NCBI GenBank assembly: GCA_002455275.1 | Contig: DKKO01000003.1 | Coordinates: 98,850 to 138,475 of the forward strand | DNA: 39,626 bases | Direction: 5' to 3' | DNA from: Candidatus Saccharibacteria bacterium UBA6664 | GTDB taxonomy: Bacteria > Patescibacteriota > Saccharimonadia > Saccharimonadales > Saccharimonadaceae | Shown: positions 14,083 to 22,316 of the stretch, in pieces | Layout of the letters: every line of letters begins with the position of its first letter | Numbering within the stretch: position 1 is the first letter of the stretch | Position numbers and translations under genes: made by a program | The notes under the pieces: model-generated | What the model was told of the DNA's origin: nothing | Seen by the model: the letters and a program-made list of their open reading frames with translations, nothing else | Database searches by the model: none

Positions 14083-15708
14083 CTAGTCTTTTTCAGCGTC
14101 GAGGCTAAAGCTAAACGTAGAGCCGTGGTTGAGGCGACTTGTTAGGTCAATGCTTGTGCCGAGTTTGCGAGCCAACTTGCTTGCGACATATAGCCCAAGC
14201 CCTGTGCCACCAGTTTCGCGTGTACGGTAATCTTCAGAGCGATAGAACTTCTCAAACACACGCTTCTGGTCGCTTTTGCTAATGCCAATGCCGGTATCTT
14301 TCACGGCAAAATGCACTACACTACCCCTACGATGGATGGAAAGCGTTACGCTACCTTCTTTGGTGTATTTGAGCGCGTTGGTAACAAAGTTTTGCAGTAG
14401 TTCATGTAAATATAGTCGGCTGGCGTTGACGTGTCCTAATTTCGTACCCATTTCTAGATCAAAATGGAGCTTGCGCTTCTGGCTCTCGGGCAGATACTCG
14501 TTGTATAGCTCGTGAGCGAGTTCGGCAACATCAATAGACTCAGTATCGTCAGCGACACCGCGCTCTGCTCGTGATAATGTACTTAGATCGTTGATCATCC
14601 CGGATAAAAATAATACTTGTTCGTGGGCTTCAGCAATGTTTTTCTCAAAGTTGTCCTTCTCTAGCCTATCACGTTCAAGCATAAGCTGGATATTACTCAG
14701 TAATCCCTCGGTAACCGCGATAGGCGTACGGAGTTCATGGCTGACAACGCTAATGAACTCATCGCGTTCCTCCTCTAAACTTTTCTTCTTGGTTACATCA
14801 CGAGCAATAATGATAAACCCGTTCTTTCCCTTGGCGGTTTGTTGTGCTTCAAAAGTGCTGCGAATGGGCGCCAGAGTGAGCTCGATTCGCATCGGGTCGT
14901 CTACAGAGCCCATGCGCAAAGTATCGTCAATAGTGACGGCATTGGTTCGCTTCAAGCGCTTGCTGATATCAACACGCTTGCCGTCTTCGTCATCAAGCGG
15001 CAGCACTGTGTTGATATTTTTGCCGTCGAGTTTGCTGTTGGTATCAAGTAAATTAAGACATGCGGCATTATATAGCTGCACAACTCCTCTGTGATCGGTA
15101 CTCAATACAGCGTCGGAAAGATTGTTCACGATGGTTTGAAGTCGGTTGCGCTCAATCTCTTCACGCTGTTTGCTACGTTCAAGTTCGGTACGTTCTTTTG
15201 CTCGCAAATAACTGATAGATACTGCTGCAACCCCAACGAGAACAGTACCTAGTACGTTCAGTAACATTGTGCGAGCCACGGCGCCGCTATGGTTATGAAA
15301 ATCGATGTCTATCAGGCATAGCAGCGCCAACGTAGTGACGCTTGCCACGAAACCAGGCACGCTTAAGTACAAATATGCAAGCAGGTATAGCAGCGCCCAT
15401 CCCGAGAGGAATGCAAGCGAAAATCCAGATACAAGAGCAATGTACATAGCGGCAAAGGCATGATTGACAACAAGACGCGAGAGAAGCAGCAGCCGGTCTG
15501 ACGTAGGAGTGATATATTGAATAACCCCAAAGCCTATCCAGCCAAAACTTAGTAGCAAAAACGGCATAATACCGGCAAAATGATCACCTGGAGCTAGATT
15601 GAGGGCTACTAAAAGCCCGTATAGAGTTAGAATAACTGGCGCAGCTAAACCGACTAAACGCCCCACATATAGCGTATGGTTATCTAGTTTTGCCTCACCC
15701 ATATTCAT
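14083..15708 (-). CDS. Membrane sensor histidine kinase with PAS domain, orphan
   Basis: Residues 15-170 contain about six membrane helices forming a membrane sensor region. A coiled linker (171-195) follows, then a PAS domain (about 190-305). The HisKA motif FISVVSHELRTPIAV places the phosphoacceptor at His324. The ATPase domain has the N box LHELLQNFVTNALKYTK (435-450), G1 DTGIGIS (471-477) and G2 TGGTGLGLYVASKL (499-512). All catalytic boxes are intact, so it should be active. No response regulator gene lies nearby. A TATAAT -10 (15719-15724) is 10 nt before the ATG without an SD; an ATG two codons later is an alternative start. Confidence 0.92.
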   Translation of the reverse strand: MNMGEAKLDNHTLYVGRLVGLAAPVILTLYGLLVALNLAPGDHFAGIMPFLLLSFGWIGFGVIQYITPTSDRLLLLSRLVVNHAFAAMYIALVSGFSLAFLSGWALLYLLAYLYLSVPGFVASVTTLALLCLIDIDFHNHSGAVARTMLLNVLGTVLVGVAAVSISYLRAKERTELERSKQREEIERNRLQTIVNNLSDAVLSTDHRGVVQLYNAACLNLLDTNSKLDGKNINTVLPLDDEDGKRVDISKRLKRTNAVTIDDTLRMGSVDDPMRIELTLAPIRSTFEAQQTAKGKNGFIIIARDVTKKKSLEEERDEFISVVSHELRTPIAVTEGLLSNIQLMLERDRLEKDNFEKNIAEAHEQVLFLSGMINDLSTLSRAERGVADDTESIDVAELAHELYNEYLPESQKRKLHFDLEMGTKLGHVNASRLYLHELLQNFVTNALKYTKEGSVTLSIHRRGSVVHFAVKDTGIGISKSDQKRVFEKFYRSEDYRTRETGGTGLGLYVASKLARKLGTSIDLTSRLNHGSTFSFSLDAEKD

Positions 15709-15731
15709 ACTGTGTTGTATTATACGTTGTT

Positions 15732-16415
15732 TTATATCGAAGGGCTATGCTCTTTTAGTTCCTTGCGGTGCAACCGATAGTCAGGGTCACAGCTTTCGAC
15801 AATTTGCCAAAATGCGTCTGAGTGGTTCATCTCTTTGGTATGCGCGAGTTCGTGAATAAGTACGTAGTCGATGAGTTCAAAGGGTAGGTTCATCAAGCCA
15901 ATATTGAGGCTTATGGTACCCTTGCTACTACAGCTCCCCCACCGGCTAGTTGCATGCGAAAACCGAACTGATGAATACGAAAAGTCATATTGCTCTGCGA
16001 TGTACGCCAAGCGTTTGGGCAAATAGTGATTTGCCTCTTTACGAAGTGCTGCTAGAACCGCCTTTCGAACTGGCTCTTGAAGCATAGGTTCGTCGAGGCT
16101 AGCGCCGTCAGTCGTAGCAATAATTTGTTGGCCTGAGCGTCGCACTGATACCGCACTTCCCTGGCGCACATGCAAGCTATGACTTTTACCGATAGACATG
16201 CCATCTTCGAGTTTCAACCGAGGCTGTGCCTCCACAAGCTTTCTGAGCTCCTTTCGCGATGATGCAATCATGCGCTTTGCCATGAATAGTGGTGTCATTG
16301 TTGGTATAGAAACTCGCATGCGGCCATCTGAAGTAAGGCTAACACGCATGCTTCGAGCTAGTCGGCTTCGACGAACTAGAATTTCGCCAAATTCGTCGTC
16401 GTGAATTGTCGGCAT
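15732..16415 (-). CDS. YgjP-like metal-dependent hydrolase (DUF45)
   Basis: The 227-aa product has the DUF45/WLM-type zinc site: HELAH with His188, Glu189 and His192, and a further His at 198 (EMNHS). The preceding SVRFSHATSRWGSCSSKGTISLNIGLMNLP is the family hallmark. The N-terminal half (RSRLARSMRVSLTSDGRMRVSIP) is the usual beta-domain. YgjP proteins are thought to be peptidases, often near restriction systems, but none is seen here. It lies 10 nt after the P-loop kinase gene and probably shares its transcript; an AGGCGGT lies just before the ATG. Confidence 0.9.
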   Translation of the reverse strand: MPTIHDDEFGEILVRRSRLARSMRVSLTSDGRMRVSIPTMTPLFMAKRMIASSRKELRKLVEAQPRLKLEDGMSIGKSHSLHVRQGSAVSVRRSGQQIIATTDGASLDEPMLQEPVRKAVLAALRKEANHYLPKRLAYIAEQYDFSYSSVRFSHATSRWGSCSSKGTISLNIGLMNLPFELIDYVLIHELAHTKEMNHSDAFWQIVESCDPDYRLHRKELKEHSPSI

Positions 16416-16425
16416 AGTACACCGC

Positions 16426-16983
16426 CTATCTTAGTACAATTTGATTCCGTGGTGGCGGCATTTGAGGTCGACTTGAGCTAGAGGCAGCAGCGCGAGAAGC
16501 GGTAAGGCGCTTCAATACAATCTTCACCTGTGAAGCATACGTGTGTTTTCCGCTAATCACGACTGCGGCTTCGCTTTCATGAGGTGGGCTGAACACACGC
16601 ACACGTTCGGCATGCTCTATGTCTCCGCTCATGCCCTTCTTGATACTGCGGGTACGAGCAGTCGCTTCGTCTACTTGTACCCAAACAAACACTGTTACAT
16701 AACCGGCCGACTTTAACGCTTTGGCTAATTCAGTGCGGCTAGTACGAGAATCAGTAAAAATCTCCAGCACGAGAGACGCTTGAGTCTTTGTGAACTCGTT
16801 TAGCAAACGGATAATGATATCATTAACGCCATTTTCATCCGATATGAATTTCTCGATTGTTTCTTGGTCGAGGTAAGGTGCATTAAAGGTTTGAGCAAAC
16901 TTTTCAGCAAAAAATGTCTTGCCACTCCCAGGTATTCCAACCATGACGATAGCGTGCGGTTTCTCAAGACTCAACGATTTCAT
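16426..16983 (-). CDS. P-loop ATP-binding protein (AAA_33 / polynucleotide kinase-like)
   Basis: The Walker A motif is GIPGSGKT (16-23), followed by AAA_33 features: LDQETIEKFI, LVLEIFTDSRTSR (Walker B-like region) and VWVQVDEATARTRS. Such enzymes phosphorylate small molecules or nucleic-acid ends; the substrate is not predictable here. The C-terminal 25 residues are Ser/Pro/Arg-rich and probably disordered. A TATACT -10 (16991-16996) lies 7 nt before the ATG and no SD is present, so the message is predicted leaderless. It heads a pair with the YgjP-like gene. Confidence 0.85.
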   Translation of the reverse strand: MKSLSLEKPHAIVMVGIPGSGKTFFAEKFAQTFNAPYLDQETIEKFISDENGVNDIIIRLLNEFTKTQASLVLEIFTDSRTSRTELAKALKSAGYVTVFVWVQVDEATARTRSIKKGMSGDIEHAERVRVFSPPHESEAAVVISGKHTYASQVKIVLKRLTASRAAASSSSRPQMPPPRNQIVLR

Positions 16984-17017
16984 ATGTAACAGTATACCAA
17001 ATCTGTAAAACTACCGG

Positions 17018-17668
17018 CTAGTAATCTGAATCTCGCCCAATTTCTAGCAGTGTCTTTATTAGTTCATTTTTATCAAGGTGAGATGTCTGGATTTGGTTGT
17101 GCTGAGCTATAACATAGCCTTGGATGATTTGCTTCAGGTACAATGCGTCTCTACGAAAGAGCGCATTTATCTCGTAATGGTCGGTCGAGTTCATCACGCG
17201 GCTCGAGATAGTGAGCGTGCCGAAAAATGGGCCAGTACTGGCCGTTACGTTGAGGACATCTTCTATTCGAATGCTTATCACTTCAGACGACCAGAAAAAG
17301 GTTCGCTTAGTGATAGTAATTTTGGTACGATCGACGATTACGGTGTCTGGAAAAACATTGGAAGGCAAAACTACAGTACGAGCATAGGCAAGAATTTGAT
17401 GCGTCTTCTCAACGATCTTATTTAATTTTTCTTTTGAATCAAGCACAGGTGCCATTTCAGTTCTGATTTCCTGTCCGAACAGCAGCTTGTCTGGGTGCAG
17501 TGCCGACACATCTTGCTTTAAAAATTCTTTTGTCACGTCAAATCCGCGCGTAGCGAACTTGCCCATTTTCCGGCTCTGCCGGATGAGAAGATCGTAGGGT
17601 GAGAGCTTTGCACCAGGCATAAGGTCGTCGGAAATAGGCGTTGGGTTGATTGAGTCTGGGTCTTCCAT
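17018..17668 (-). CDS. Hypothetical protein with PH-like C-terminal domain
   Basis: The 216-aa product has no named family. Residues 90-190 (VFPDTVIVDRTKITITKRTFFWSSEVISIRIEDVLNVTASTGPFFGTLTI) read like the beta-strands of bacterial PH (bPH2-type) domains, which is inference. The N-terminal part is Pro/Asp-rich and polar, with no membrane helix. The ATG is supported by a strong GGAGGT SD site and a TATAAT (17695-17700) 26 nt upstream, so it has a normal leader. It is divergent from the oxidoreductase gene. Confidence 0.68.
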   Translation of the reverse strand: MEDPDSINPTPISDDLMPGAKLSPYDLLIRQSRKMGKFATRGFDVTKEFLKQDVSALHPDKLLFGQEIRTEMAPVLDSKEKLNKIVEKTHQILAYARTVVLPSNVFPDTVIVDRTKITITKRTFFWSSEVISIRIEDVLNVTASTGPFFGTLTISSRVMNSTDHYEINALFRRDALYLKQIIQGYVIAQHNQIQTSHLDKNELIKTLLEIGRDSDY

Positions 17669-17745
17669 GCACTACCTCCGTTCGTAGTACTCTCATTATA
17701 CTACATATGGCGCAGTCGGTGCAATCAAAAACACTATATTTGTTG

Positions 17746-17775
17746 TTTACATTCAACCAACTACAATGCTATACT
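17746..17775 (+). promoter_or_regulatory. Oxidoreductase promoter
   Basis: TTTACA (17746-17751), 18-nt spacer, TATACT (17770-17775). Predicted start near 17782; an AGGAGG SD follows. Confidence 0.65.
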
Positions 17776-17783
17776 AAGTATAG
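17769..17783 (+). promoter_or_regulatory. 15-bp palindrome over the -10 (candidate operator)
   Basis: CTATACT-A-AGTATAG is a perfect 7+1+7 palindrome that covers the whole -10 and the start site of the oxidoreductase promoter. A bound dimeric repressor would block initiation. No matching repressor gene is seen in the window. Confidence 0.5.
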
Positions 17784-17806
17784 TATTAAACAACCAGGAG
17801 GGATTC

Positions 17807-18742
17807 ATGAAAGCTGCACGTATTTCAGAGTATGGCGGACCAGAAGTAATAACAATCGAAGAAATCGCTGAACCAAGCATTGAGCCACATCAGGTATTGG
17901 TAGAGGTTCGTGCTGCGAGCATCAACCCTTTTGATGGCAAAATTCGATCGGGCGCAATGAAGGATTACATCCCTCTCACCTTGCCCATCACACTCGGCGG
18001 CGATATCGCAGGTGTAGTAAAAGAAGTCGGGAGCGACGTAACGGGTTTTGCCGTGGGCGATGAAGTGTATGGCCAAGCAAATGCCGTGTCTGGAAGTAGT
18101 GGTGGTTTTGCTGAAGTTGCCGCTGCAGCCGCTGCGAATCTCAGCACAAAGCCTAGCAATGTCAATTTCGAGGAAGCTGCATCGCTGGTACTCGTAGGTG
18201 CTAGCGCACTACAAGCCATAAACGAGCACATAAAGCTGCAGCCAGGCCAGAAGCTATTCGTTCACGGAGGTGCTGGTGGAATTGGAACCATAGCGATTCA
18301 AGTGGCGAAACAAATCGGTGCCCATGTAGCCACAACCGCTACGGGTAGTGGCATCGATGTAGTGAAGGCGCTAGGTGTAGATGAAGTAATAGACTACAAA
18401 ACTGAAGATTTTTCTACTAAACTTGTCGAATACGATGCCGTGTTTGACACAGTAGGTGGGGATGACTTTGCAAAAAGCCTAGAAATTTTGAAAAAGAGTG
18501 GCATCGCCGTCACCATGGCAGCTCAACCTGACGAAGATAAAGCAGCAGAGCTTGGGGTAACTGCTATTGCCCAAATGACAAAAACTGATACAGAAGTGCT
18601 TGATTCGCTTCGCGAGCTGGTAGAGGCACAGATAGTCACAGCACAAATCGATAAGACGTTCCCTCTTGACCAAATCGCGGAAGCCTTTGAGACTAAAGAA
18701 AACAGCTCGGTTAACGGCAAGATAGTGATTACCATTTCTTAG
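17807..18742 (+). CDS. NADP-dependent quinone-type oxidoreductase (MDR, zinc-free)
   Basis: A 311-aa medium-chain reductase of the QOR type that probably reduces quinones or enals with NADPH. It has the N-terminal GroES-like fold (MKAARISEYGGPEVITIEE, EVRAASINPFDGKIRSG, LPITLGGDIAGVV) and the Rossmann motif VHGGAGGIGTIAIQVAKQ (about 151-168). The structural and catalytic zinc cysteines of alcohol dehydrogenases are absent, as expected for this branch. The start is fixed by a perfect AGGAGG SD site 6 nt before the ATG. A palindrome covers its -10, suggesting inducible control, plausibly by electrophile or oxidative stress (inference). It stands alone, with a terminator behind it. Confidence 0.92.
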   Translation: MKAARISEYGGPEVITIEEIAEPSIEPHQVLVEVRAASINPFDGKIRSGAMKDYIPLTLPITLGGDIAGVVKEVGSDVTGFAVGDEVYGQANAVSGSSGGFAEVAAAAAANLSTKPSNVNFEEAASLVLVGASALQAINEHIKLQPGQKLFVHGGAGGIGTIAIQVAKQIGAHVATTATGSGIDVVKALGVDEVIDYKTEDFSTKLVEYDAVFDTVGGDDFAKSLEILKKSGIAVTMAAQPDEDKAAELGVTAIAQMTKTDTEVLDSLRELVEAQIVTAQIDKTFPLDQIAEAFETKENSSVNGKIVITIS

Positions 18743-18786
18743 CCACACAAAGTACCACCCTGCACAACAATTTCGCTAAATTTAGG

Positions 18787-18816
18787 ATACGACAACTAGA
18801 TGGTTGTCGTATTTTT
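18787..18816 (+). terminator. Intrinsic terminator after the oxidoreductase gene
   Basis: ATACGACAAC (18787-18796) and GTTGTCGTAT (18803-18812) make a perfect 10-bp stem with loop TAGATG, followed by TTTT. The rest of 18743-18906 holds the next promoter and nothing else I can see. Confidence 0.88.
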
Positions 18817-18868
18817 ATCATTTTACTTAAATCTGTTTACCGATAACAAGTTGGCTTTAGACTTATGC

Positions 18869-18897
18869 TTGCTCGCATTTCCGATAGTCACTATTAT
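18869..18897 (+). promoter_or_regulatory. Promoter giving a leaderless mRNA (acyltransferase)
   Basis: TTGCTC (18869-18874), 17-nt spacer, TATTAT (18892-18897), 9 nt before the ATG at 18907. No SD. Confidence 0.62.
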
Positions 18898-18906
18898 GTA
18901 AACTAG

Positions 18907-21024
18907 ATGCGTTCGACTAAAACAAAGCGCCTTGACATACAGGCACTTAGAGCTATAGCCGTACTCTCTGTGGTTCTATATCATTTGTGGCCGGGTAGGC
19001 TATCAGGGGGATTCATGGGGGTTGACGTGTTCTTTGTGATATCAGGTTATCTGATGACAAAGACACTTATGCGAGATGTGCACCCAGTACTTACCGCGAA
19101 GCGCAAATTTCATGCACTCGGCAAATATGTCTCTGATTTCTATGCACGGCGTATTAAGCGGCTGCTTCCAGCGGCTTCAGTGACACTGCTGGCTACATTA
19201 GTGGCTGTCTATGCGACCGGTAGCTATGAGCTGATTATCAAAACGGCTCGACAAATAGGCGCTTCGGCTTTGTTTTTCCAAAACTGGCAGTTGGCATACG
19301 AATCTACAGATTATCTAAAGAGTTCAGAACCACCAACGGCTGTTCAGCATTTCTGGAGCCTATCTCTGGAAGAACAATTTTATTTACTCTGGCCCGTAGT
19401 TCTCCTAGTATTATTATTTGCTACAGTTAACATATTTATCTTGTATAAAAAGACCAAAGTTGGTGGCGTTATTGCTCCTGTCATATTGCTAACGGTCGCT
19501 TCGTTTGTATATGGCTATGCGCTAACTCAGACAGATCCTGCAGAAGCATATTTCTCAACACCGGCTCGAGTATGGGAACTGTTGCTAGGGGCGGTGATCG
19601 CTTTTATCCCCGCTCTTAAGAATTATGATCTTCGCTTACTCCTTCCTTGGGTCGGGCTCGGGCTAATCGCCTACGCCCTTTACATGCTTGATGGAAGTAA
19701 TTTTCCAGGATGGCATGCACTGGTACCAACGATTGGAACCGCGCTAGTACTTTACAGCGGGATTATAACCAGCACCTCGCCCTTTTCTTTCAATAATGTG
19801 TTTAGCCTAGGTCCAATTCAAAAAATTGGTGACTGGTCGTATTCGCTTTACTTGTGGCACTGGCCAATAATTGTATTGTTGCCTGTCTTTTTGAGAGTTG
19901 ATTTAGATACACATCCGCTCGGAATGTTTATAAAAGTAGCAATTGTCCTGATATCCATTGTCATTGCGTGGCTGTCGTACCGCTTTATCGAAATACCTTC
20001 ACAAAAAATCGTACTGAAAAAAGGCTGGGTGTATGTACTCTTTGTCGCCACGGTCACTATAATCGCAGCAGCGAGTTACTCGTTGTCTTTAAATACGGCC
20101 CAGGCGGCAAAAGAGCAAACAAACGAACTACACAAAGCGGTGAAGAGCTCTAGTGAAAAGTGTCTAGGCGCAAAATCGATAGTAAACGCCAGCAAATGCC
20201 CGACGGCATTCGGTAAGATAGATCAAAAATATAAGAACATTGGTGCCTCTGATGATTTTTCACATCTCATCGATGAGGGCGGAAAGCAATGCCCACGGTA
20301 TGATCCAAAAGCAGCTGAAACATCGAATCCACGAGTATATTGCGACGTCGGTGATGTTACTTCAGACAAGCAAATTGTAATTTTTGGAGACTCCCATGCG
20401 ATGCATTGGATAAATGCTTTTGATGAGCTTGGAAAGCGGAACGGCGTTCGGTTTAGAGTGTTTGCAACGTACAGCTGTTTCATAAGCACTGAAAGCGTTT
20501 CTGCAACTGTTTGCAGGCATCGTTTTGATTTTATAAAGGGTAGCGGAATGTTAGACAAAAGCAGCGCTGTCATTGTATCGACCTGGATAAGGTATAGTGC
20601 AGAGTTTCGACTTCAGCCTACAACCATGACCATTAAGCTGATTCAATCTATGACTGATACACCTATCTACCTCTTAGAGGATATACCTTTTGCTGGGCGT
20701 TTAGGCGGCCCAAGTTGTTTCACAAAAGGCTTTTCATGCAAGAACGACGTCAGGAATGCTGTATCGGAAGTAAAATCTGTTTCGGCTCGGATTTTGCGCG
20801 AGAAAGTGCTGGATGAAAAACACATCATTCGTACAGATGATATGTTTTGTGACGGAAGGTTCTGTTATTCATTTATCGGGGGCGTGTCGACTTACTTTAA
20901 TACGGTGGTTCAAAATCCTGAAATTCAGGTGGCCGGTAATGATCACCTATCTGCAAGCTACTCATTTAGCACTGCTGAAATTCTCGAGGCCAAGTTCAAG
21001 AAACTTGGCTTAATAGACCAGTGA
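18907..21024 (+). CDS. OafA/YrhL-type acyltransferase with SGNH domain
   Basis: A 705-aa membrane enzyme that probably O-acylates cell-surface glycans. Residues 1-400 are the acyltransferase-3 domain with about ten membrane helices: DIQALRAIAVLSVVLYHL (catalytic His of YHL), GVDVFFVISGYLMT and SLEEQFYLLWPV. After a spacer, residues 480-705 form an SGNH-like extracytoplasmic domain: IVIFGDSHAMHW with the nucleophile Ser near 496, and the C-terminal DHLS (Asp679, His680). Several cysteines in this part (CLG, CP, CPR, CDV, CRH, CFTK) suggest disulfides. The layout matches OatA-like fusions. The start is predicted leaderless, and a hairpin follows the stop. Confidence 0.92.
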   Translation: MRSTKTKRLDIQALRAIAVLSVVLYHLWPGRLSGGFMGVDVFFVISGYLMTKTLMRDVHPVLTAKRKFHALGKYVSDFYARRIKRLLPAASVTLLATLVAVYATGSYELIIKTARQIGASALFFQNWQLAYESTDYLKSSEPPTAVQHFWSLSLEEQFYLLWPVVLLVLLFATVNIFILYKKTKVGGVIAPVILLTVASFVYGYALTQTDPAEAYFSTPARVWELLLGAVIAFIPALKNYDLRLLLPWVGLGLIAYALYMLDGSNFPGWHALVPTIGTALVLYSGIITSTSPFSFNNVFSLGPIQKIGDWSYSLYLWHWPIIVLLPVFLRVDLDTHPLGMFIKVAIVLISIVIAWLSYRFIEIPSQKIVLKKGWVYVLFVATVTIIAAASYSLSLNTAQAAKEQTNELHKAVKSSSEKCLGAKSIVNASKCPTAFGKIDQKYKNIGASDDFSHLIDEGGKQCPRYDPKAAETSNPRVYCDVGDVTSDKQIVIFGDSHAMHWINAFDELGKRNGVRFRVFATYSCFISTESVSATVCRHRFDFIKGSGMLDKSSAVIVSTWIRYSAEFRLQPTTMTIKLIQSMTDTPIYLLEDIPFAGRLGGPSCFTKGFSCKNDVRNAVSEVKSVSARILREKVLDEKHIIRTDDMFCDGRFCYSFIGGVSTYFNTVVQNPEIQVAGNDHLSASYSFSTAEILEAKFKKLGLIDQ

Positions 21025-21031
21025 AATAGAC

Positions 21032-21069
21032 ATAAAAATATGACTACCATATGGTAATCATATTTTTAT
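21032..21069. terminator. Long inverted repeat between acyltransferase gene and tRNA-Trp
   Basis: ATAAAAATATGA (21032-21043) pairs with TCATATTTTTAT (21058-21069), and inside it TACC pairs with GGTA; only one mismatch pair interrupts 16 bp. It can terminate transcription from both sides. Its last base is the terminal A of the encoded CCA of tRNA-Trp. Confidence 0.8.
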
Positions 21070-21143
21070 GGCAGGGGCATGAAGAATCGAACTTCAATCT
21101 AAGGTTTTGGAGACCTTTATACTAACCGTTGTACTATGCCCCT
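21069..21143 (-). tRNA. tRNA-Trp (CCA anticodon)
   Basis: Minus strand: acceptor AGGGGCA/TGCCCCT, discriminator G, encoded CCA (21069-21071). The anticodon stem AAGGT/ACCTT carries loop CTCCAAA, so the anticodon is CCA (Trp). The T-arm TGAAG-TTCGATT-CTTCA and U8 are normal. It lies 38 nt behind mscS on the same strand. Confidence 0.95.
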
Positions 21144-21181
21144 TTACGATGAGTTATTGTAGCAAATTTACAGATGAAAAG

Positions 21182-22144
21182 CTACCGTTTGGCCATGCGA
21201 ACTGCTCGAGAAAAGCGGCGTTCAGCTACTTCGTCTGCCCAACGAGCAATCGGCGGTCGAACCATCAAACGGCTTGCCTTTGGTTTTTTCTCATCACTTG
21301 ATTCAAGGCTACTGATGAAGTATTTGTCGATGAGCCAATCTCGCCCTGGTGCGACTTTTGCAAGGACGGTAATCCTCCATACACTTTCACCCCACTTCTC
21401 TGTAGCGGTAATCTCGGGGGGCTTAACTAGCATTGTCGGGCCTGTAGGCAGAGTTTTAATCACTCGGCTTACGAAGGCCTCACCTTTTGTTTCGTCGCTT
21501 ACAAACACATCTACAGCCATTGTGCGAACGCCGTTTGGGGTTACGTGTACAGCACTGATTTGCTGGTTGTGTATCCAAATAACCTCACCACTTATACTTC
21601 GAAGACGCGTAGAGCGCAGCGTAAGACGCTCTACCACACCTTTTACATCCCAGAACGGCTCTACTTTGATGTAATCCCCTACATTGAACCACCGTTCGGC
21701 TATCATCGTGGCTCCGGCGGTGATATCACGAAGTAATATTCCCAGTGTTTGACCAGCAAAAACAATAAAAAACGCACTCGCTCCGATTGCAGCTGCTCCG
21801 CTACCACCGATTTGCTGGCTAGATTCTGGGCTAAGGACTCGCCACGCAACATAGGCCACTACTGCGACAATGAGCGCTCTTGCGATAGCCACGAACACTC
21901 CAAGGTAAGTCTCAACTTGTCGAAGCTTAAGGGCCTTCACTTGGTCGGTCTCGCTATCAGACTGTATGGCAACCTTTTGTGCTATTACGATGATTGCTCT
22001 GGCAATGAACTTACTAAGCCAGTACGCAACTACGATACAAGCAAATAGTATCAACACCGACCGATAAGCATTTGGTTGAGAAAATAGCTCAACTACCTCG
22101 TCGTAGCTTGCTTGAATGAAGTTTGAACTTGATGAATTTTGCAT
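21182..22144 (-). CDS. MscS-family mechanosensitive channel
   Basis: It opens under membrane tension to release osmolytes during hypo-osmotic shock. About three membrane helices lie in the first 145 residues; the pore helix and beta domain are marked by AAAIGASAFFIVFAGQTLGILLRDITAGATMIAERWFNVGDYIKV and then GVVERLTLRSTRLRSISGEVIWIHNQQI. The C-terminal domain is short. I choose the ATG at 22142-22144 (MQNSSSS, 320 aa), since a TATGAT -10 (22152-22157) ends 7 nt before it and overlaps the alternative ATG at 22156. Trehalose and glucan enzymes in the window make an osmotic role plausible. Confidence 0.9.
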   Translation of the reverse strand: MQNSSSSNFIQASYDEVVELFSQPNAYRSVLILFACIVVAYWLSKFIARAIIVIAQKVAIQSDSETDQVKALKLRQVETYLGVFVAIARALIVAVVAYVAWRVLSPESSQQIGGSGAAAIGASAFFIVFAGQTLGILLRDITAGATMIAERWFNVGDYIKVEPFWDVKGVVERLTLRSTRLRSISGEVIWIHNQQISAVHVTPNGVRTMAVDVFVSDETKGEAFVSRVIKTLPTGPTMLVKPPEITATEKWGESVWRITVLAKVAPGRDWLIDKYFISSLESSDEKKPKASRLMVRPPIARWADEVAERRFSRAVRMAKR

Positions 22145-22215
22145 GATTACTATCATACCGTACCCTTGGCATCAGGGCTAGGTGGATAACAGATAAAAAT
22201 TCTTTGCTCGAAGTG

Positions 22216-22245
22216 TTGTAAAAGCATAAGCGTTGGGTCTATAAT
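22216..22245 (+). promoter_or_regulatory. Alpha-glucan operon promoter
   Basis: TTGTAA (22216-22221), 18-nt spacer, TATAAT (22240-22245). Predicted start near 22252, giving a leader of about 65 nt, unlike most first genes here. Confidence 0.72.
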
Positions 22246-22272
22246 GAAAGCAGAAAATACCAAATGGTCAAA

Positions 22273-22306
22273 AAGGAGTGGGTAGACTACTGGTGAAGTA
22301 GCCTAC
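22273..22306 (+). promoter_or_regulatory. Displaced SD and hairpin in the glucan-operon leader
   Basis: An AAGGAG (22273-22278) lies 38 nt before the ATG at 22317. Between them GTAG-A-CTACT (22282-22291) pairs with AGTAG-C-CTAC (22297-22306) over loop GGTGA with one mismatch. Folding would bring the SD to about 13 nt from the start codon. No other SD is present. Confidence 0.4.
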
Positions 22307-22316
22307 AAACAAACAG

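Noticed and set aside
15732..16983. Restriction-modification or toxin-antitoxin system around the YgjP-like gene
   Set aside because: YgjP-like proteins often neighbour such systems, but no methylase, nuclease or antitoxin-like gene is present here. The P-loop protein resembles a small-molecule kinase more than a zeta toxin, and no partner is visible.
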